Shown here: positions 59,751-64,000 of the stretch, piece by piece
How the letters are laid out: every line of letters begins with the position of its first letter
Numbering within the stretch: position 1 is the stretch's first letter
Source of the DNA: Clavulina sp. PMI_390
Taxonomy: Eukaryota; Basidiomycota; Agaricomycetes; Cantharellales; Hydnaceae
Length of the DNA stretch: 64,000 bases
Assembly: GCA_015039315.1 (NCBI GenBank)
Contig: WIDE01000048.1
Coordinates: 63,431-127,430, forward strand
Direction of reading: 5' to 3'
Position numbers and translations under genes: made by a program
The notes under the pieces: model-generated
Database searches by the model: none
Seen by the model: the letters and a program-made list of their open reading frames with translations, nothing else
What the model was told of the DNA's origin: nothing

Positions 59751-61880
59751 TCATCGGCGCATTTCCTCGTCCGAAGGGTTGGGGTGTCCTAACAATCCCC
59801 ACATGCCCCGCGCATCTAGGTCATCGGAGGCATCGTCGTTCACTGTGATGCTGCCGTCCTGCTGTTGGCTAACCGCATGGCCCTATCATTATCAACGAAG
59901 AGCCTGTCAGTTAACTGTCCGGGTGTTATACTATCGTAGTGACCACCCGGTACACGTACTAGGCCGAAGGTCACTTTGATACTGGGGGGTGGAGGATAAT
60001 ACTTCTCCAGCTCTAGCTCACTATATTGTTCAGTAGAAGCTGAACTCTGCTCCAATTTGGACTCATGCTCGATCATCTTGATAATGTTTCGTGCAGCTAA
60101 CTCGGCCTTACAGGATTCAGGTTATTATAATTCATTCCACAGCTGAGAACTGGCTGACCTGGAAATGAGACATGCGACCAGCTTGAATGGCGCCAAATGC
60201 TTCAGCTGCATCACCAACGGCGAAGATGTGGGGGTATGGTGTCGTCTCGCTCTCCGATCCTGTTGACGGCGGCGAGGGAGGGACCAACCCTAACTGCATG
60301 GTGCGAAGTACGCGAGCTTGCTTTGTCCCTGAAACTATGACTCGTGAGTCCATTTGGTCCAATAGGGACGTATTAGGAACCTGGCCGGTGCAAAGTAACT
60401 ACGCGTGGGGCAGATCGTCAGCTTCGAGACGGCGGGACCGACCACCAGTGCAGGAACGGAGAATATTTACGATAAGATCGGTAGCACACTCCTCGCCATC
60501 GACGGTGCGCACAATCCGTTCTCCTGCCCCGTTGCGGCGAGCTGGGATCTCATATACAGTCTTCAGGTCCAGACGCTTGCCCAGAATGAGCCTGATCCCA
60601 GCTGTCTCTATCCGCGTCTTGGCTGAAGTCACACAAGTGTTAGCGCAGAGAGCGGAGGGAGGTCACTCGAGGCGCGAAAGCAATTTACCTGCATCGTGTA
60701 GCGCCTTGCTGAATCGCGGCAGCAGTTGCGCTTTTGAATGAAGCAAAGTGACGCGCTTCTGTGGGTGCACGGATTTGATGTCGGTGGCATACTCTAGAAA
60801 GTTCATGAAGAGGCGTTAGAACTTACACTGCTGGGGAATTACAGCATATGGATGCGGACTTACGGACACCAAGAGGCCCGCCTCCGACAACGAGGACGCT
60901 CCGTGCGTTCTTTACAACTTCTTGATGCCTTCGGAGCCACTCACAGCTCTGGTCCTTGGTGCCTTGATAGTCCGACTGCAACTTGGGCCAAAAGACAGTG
61001 GGAGGGTCTGCAATAGCAGGGGAAGGAACGGGCCCCCACAAGTTGATCGGCGCAGGGAGTTGTGAGCCTAGCGCATAGATGAGGTAGTCGAACGCAATGT
61101 GGCGGAGATCGGGTTGCTCGCTCGGCTCAGCATAAACTGAAGGAGGCACGGAAGGTAAATTAGATGGAATGAGACCAGGAGCAGAAACTGTGTGGCTTGA
61201 CGGGTAAGTGCGAACAGTAATTGAGTGTGGAGACAACAAAACAACTTGACCATGAACGAATTCGTGGTCTAGGCCATCGAGGTGCTCGCGGTTGAATACG
61301 TGATCACGTGGAATAACTAGAGCAGCGGGGTGGAAGTAAAAGAGGTATTGGAAGGCTCATTATCGCTATGTTTGAGCAGGAGAAACGGGAGAGGATTCTC
61401 ACAAGCTTTGTGTTCATGACCGGACAATATACCAAACCGTGGAAGTGCATACACGTCTAAAGGAAATCAATACATCGTTATTGAAGGGGGTGAGTCTTAA
61501 TTGCACTTGAGTGGGGGTGCGGGCTGTTGCGTTACTTACAATTGATATGCCTATTGCAAGTACGAAAAGTAAAAGCCTTTCGTCAGTGGCTGTCCAGGCC
61601 CAGAAATGTGGTGTAAGATGGGGCGACTCACGAATTCCTGTCAATGAGGAACAACTTGCTCCCACGAGGCAAACGCTTTGCTAGAAAGGTTGCAGCATGA
61701 TGTCCTAAAGACCGCACCACAAAATGGCAGACCAGGTTAGCTCCCGGGATAACAAGTAGGAAATTACTCTGGGCTGAGGACTGGAGGATAGGGGGATGCT
61801 TGAACATAAGAATACTGACCGCCATAGCTCCCACCCAGCACAACGACCGTCTTAGAAAGCTCTGAGGTAAGGCTAGTCAT
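59751..61880 (-). CDS. AIF/FSP1-like FAD-dependent NAD(P)H oxidoreductase, copy 1
   Basis: Flavoprotein of the AIFM2/FSP1 (AMID) branch of pyridine-nucleotide oxidoreductases, which reduces quinones or transfers electrons from NAD(P)H. The start MTSLTSELSKTVVVLGGSYG contains the FAD Rossmann motif GGSYGG. The middle contains AFDYLIYALGSQLPAPIN and the NAD-binding VLVVGGGPLGVQ with a KRVTLLHS strand. FAD-closing motifs are LCTGQVPNTSLL and PYPHIFAVGDAAEAFGAIQA. The tail reads VTFGLGHAVSQQQDGSITV. A Pro/Ser-rich insertion (NLPSVPPSVYAEPSEQPD) sits in the FAD domain, and a Ser/Glu-rich one in the C-terminal domain. There are about ten introns. No N-terminal targeting signal is obvious. The stop TGA is at 59751-59753. 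The partial neighbour at 62876 is a tandem copy. Confidence 0.9.
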
Positions 61881-62106
61881 GAACGCGATTATCGCCGCTG
61901 TCCACGGTAGGAGGGGAACGATAAGTGAAGAAGAGGAGAGATAACGCGAGCCTAATTTATATTGCTGGCCCGGTGGTACGATTGTCGCATCTTATCAGAT
62001 AATCCAAGCGAGTCAGATCACGGATCACGAAGAGCGGAACCGGTCGGTCTTGTCGGTCGATGGGTGGGTGGTGGTAGATCACCATTTGTTTGGCCTGACC
62101 GCCAGT

Positions 62107-62116
62107 CACGCGTGAC
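62107..62116. promoter_or_regulatory. palindrome upstream of flavoprotein copy 1
   Basis: The bases TCACGCGTGA form a perfect 10-base palindrome, about 230 bases upstream of the copy 1 ATG. It could be a transcription-factor site for a dimeric regulator, but a chance palindrome cannot be excluded. Confidence 0.3.
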
Positions 62117-62792
62117 AAGACGCGTAAGATCTGACAATTTGATGATGCGTCATCAGTGTCGCTGATCCATCTCGCCAAATACGTAACATAGATATATGCT
62201 TGAGCGCTCTTAGTAAGCTCTGAATACTGCTATCTACAAAACTTACTCGTGGGGTTTAGTAACCTAAGCCAGCTTCGTAATATTCATCATCATCTGACAC
62301 CTTGACACGAGTGACGACAGCGGCAACGCGTGGCATAATGCTCCAAACAAGGAGATCCTAACGGATTCTGCCCGATAGCCCTAAATTTAGAACATACGGC
62401 ATGGATGATCTGAGAAATACAATTATCTTGATCGTCCCACTTGCAGCAAGGAAGAGGCTCTTGGATAAATGCACCCGAAGCAGAATACCAGCACGCTAGA
62501 GATAACCCGGAGACAGACGTTTGGAGACATGAGCCAAGTAGCCAGAATGTCCGCACCTGCTGTTGTGGCTCTCATTGCGAGCAGCATTACCAAGTCGCAC
62601 GTCTCGTCGCATTCCCAGCCACGGCGCACGGCTGTCCAGGGTGACTCGAATACATACAAATGTTTATATTGTCCATCATGTGTACTGACTGCGAAACTGG
62701 TGGATGATGTGATGACACTTGCTCTATGGAGTCTACTTCTAGGGGTTGGGAGAACGGGGCGGGTAAGCTACGAATAGTGATGGGTAGAGTAG

Positions 62793-62816
62793 GGTTGGGC
62801 CAATGTGCAATACTCT
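62793..62816 (-). repeat. conserved 3'-flank block of flavoprotein copy 2
   Basis: Reads gggttgggccaatgtgcaat plus actc on the plus strand, the counterpart of 59671-59696, about 60 bases beyond the stop codon of the second flavoprotein gene. Confidence 0.6.
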
Positions 62817-62875
62817 GCACGATTTTGGTAACACAGAAAGGAATGAAAGGGGATCCGATAACATTCTCTACGTCG

Positions 62876-64000
62876 TTATTGGTGCATTTCCTCGTCCGTT
62901 GCATTAGGGTACCCGAAGTACGCCCACATGCAACTTGCGCCAAGATCATCAGGAACAGTGTCGTTGACTGTTAGGCTACCGTCCTGATGCTGGCTAACCG
63001 CATGGCCCTATTACGCACAAAAGCTTGTTAGTTGACAGGATCCTCATTTTCAGTGAGTCTTCGTTCTGCTCACCAGGCCAAAGGTGACTTTGATACTAGG
63101 AGGTTTAGGATAATACTCCTCTAACTCCGGCTCGTTGTCCTTCTCAGAGGACAATGATCCCTTCTCGAGGCTAGCCTGATGCTCGATCATCTTTACGATG
63201 TTTCGGGCCGCTAGTTCGGCCTATGACAGGCGAGATGAAGAATAGGTCAATTAAGGGGATTCGCAGTGCTTGGGGGCTCGGTGCCAACCTGGTAATACGA
63301 CATGTGGCCAGCTTGAATGGCGCCAAACGCATCGGCAGCATCGCCGACGGCGAAAATATGGGGATACGGCGTGGTCTCGCTCTCTGACCCGGTTGATGAC
63401 GGCGAGGGAGAGACTAGGCCCAGTTGCATAGTGCGAAGCACGCGAGCTTGCTTCGTCTCGGGAACAATGACGCGCGAATCCATCTCGTCTAATAGCGAGG
63501 TATTGGGGACTTGGCCAGTGCAGAGGAACTACAAATGGGGTAGATCGTTAGCTGTTTTGCGCGGAATCAAGAAAGAATGGGTAGGGCTCACGATAAGATC
63601 GGTCTCACACTCTTCGCCATCGACAGTGCGCACGATTCGTTCCCCTGCCTCGTTCCTGCGTGCCGGAATCTCATGTACGCTCTTAAGGTCCAGACGCTTG
63701 CCCAAAATGAGCCTGATACCAGCCTCCTCTATCCGCGTCTTGGCTAAAACATCACAGTCATTAGCACACAGAAGGAACCTTCACGGAGTGCGAAGCAACT
63801 TACCTGCATCGTGCAACGCCTCACTGAACCGCGGCAGCAATTGCGCTCTTGAATGCAACAACGTAACGCGCTTCTCTGGATGCACAGACTTGATGTCCGT
63901 GGCATACTCTATAATTACAGAATAAACAAGCCGTTAGAATTCACAGTGCTGAGAAAAAAGCACGACATATGTATGCAGACTTACGAATGCCCAGCGGCCC
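62876..64000 (-). CDS. AIF/FSP1-like oxidoreductase, copy 2 (partial, cut by window edge)
   Basis: Second tandem copy of the flavoprotein, also on the minus strand. The window holds only its 3' part, starting within the NAD-binding domain (GPLGI). Visible blocks are KRVTLLHSRAQLLPRFSEAL, TRIEEAGIRLILGKRLDLK, EIPARRNEAGERIVRTVDG, LCTGQVPNTSLLDEM, MQLGLVSPSPSSTGSES, PHIFAVGDAADAFGAIQAG and VTFGLGHAVSQHQDGSLTV. It ends NATDEEMHQ with TAA at 62876-62878. Intron positions match copy 1, and protein identity is high throughout, with most changes conservative. Differences concentrate in the Ser/Glu-rich tail insertion. No frame breaks are seen, so this copy may be functional. Confidence 0.88.

Larger units (their letters stand above)
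61881..62875. other. 1 kb between the tandem flavoprotein genes
   Basis: Upstream region of flavoprotein copy 1 and 3' flank of copy 2. It contains the duplicated 3'-flank block at 62793-62816. Open stretches on both strands lack motifs and splice support. An imperfect inverted stretch around 62095-62125 (gccagtcacgcgtgacaag) is palindromic at its centre (tcacgcgtga) and could be a factor-binding site. Confidence 0.4.

Overview
The window is nuclear DNA of a filamentous fungus, most likely a basidiomycete (Agaricomycotina). Genes are densely packed on both strands and most are cut by many 50-75 nt introns with CTNAC-type branch sites. The proteins are orthologues of fungal housekeeping genes, intergenic spaces are short, and there is no operon structure. 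I found no virus, transposon, CRISPR array or convincing tRNA.

Layout from left to right. 0.7-8.5 kb: a Rab11-type GTPase (+), the polyadenylation WD40 factor Pfs2 (+), the Paf1-complex subunit Cdc73 (-), the mitochondrial ribosomal protein mS33 (-) and RNA polymerase I subunit Rpa34 (+). 8.9-19.4 kb: a very large Bem2-like RhoGAP (-), head to head with a soluble double-NBD ABC ATPase (+). 19.8-24.5 kb: an aldo-keto reductase (-) and a cytosolic Hsp70 (-) with a consensus heat-shock element upstream. 25.4-36.6 kb: the PP2A B56 subunit (-), a Pro/Gln-rich conserved protein (+), an N-terminal protein methyltransferase (-), adenylate kinase (-) and mitochondrial citrate synthase (-). 37.7-48.6 kb: a PUF-repeat RNA-binding protein (+), a broken unknown gene interrupted by an abnormal A/C-rich stretch (+), a two-domain transmembrane protein disulfide isomerase (+), an intronless rhodanese-domain protein (+) and an MFS transporter (-). 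49.0-55.8 kb: a small UPF0045/MTH1187-family gene (-), two further aldo-keto reductases (+) and, between them, two related orphan genes (-). 56.1-64.0 kb: ATG9 (+) and two tandem AIF/FSP1-like flavoproteins (-), the second running off the window edge.

The genes belong to many pathways (trafficking, mRNA 3'-end formation, Pol I and Pol II transcription, folding, TCA cycle, autophagy) and do not form an obvious single pathway. The accessory part is the aldo-keto reductase/orphan block plus the duplicated flavoproteins. The most notable sequence-level observations are very small exons (5, 9, 18 and 20 nt), introns inside or beside every P-loop, a GC-AG intron, an orphan gene pair interleaved with paralogous reductases, a possible bacterial-type rhodanese gene, and a stretch that looks like damaged sequence. 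I did not find a clearly new multi-gene system.
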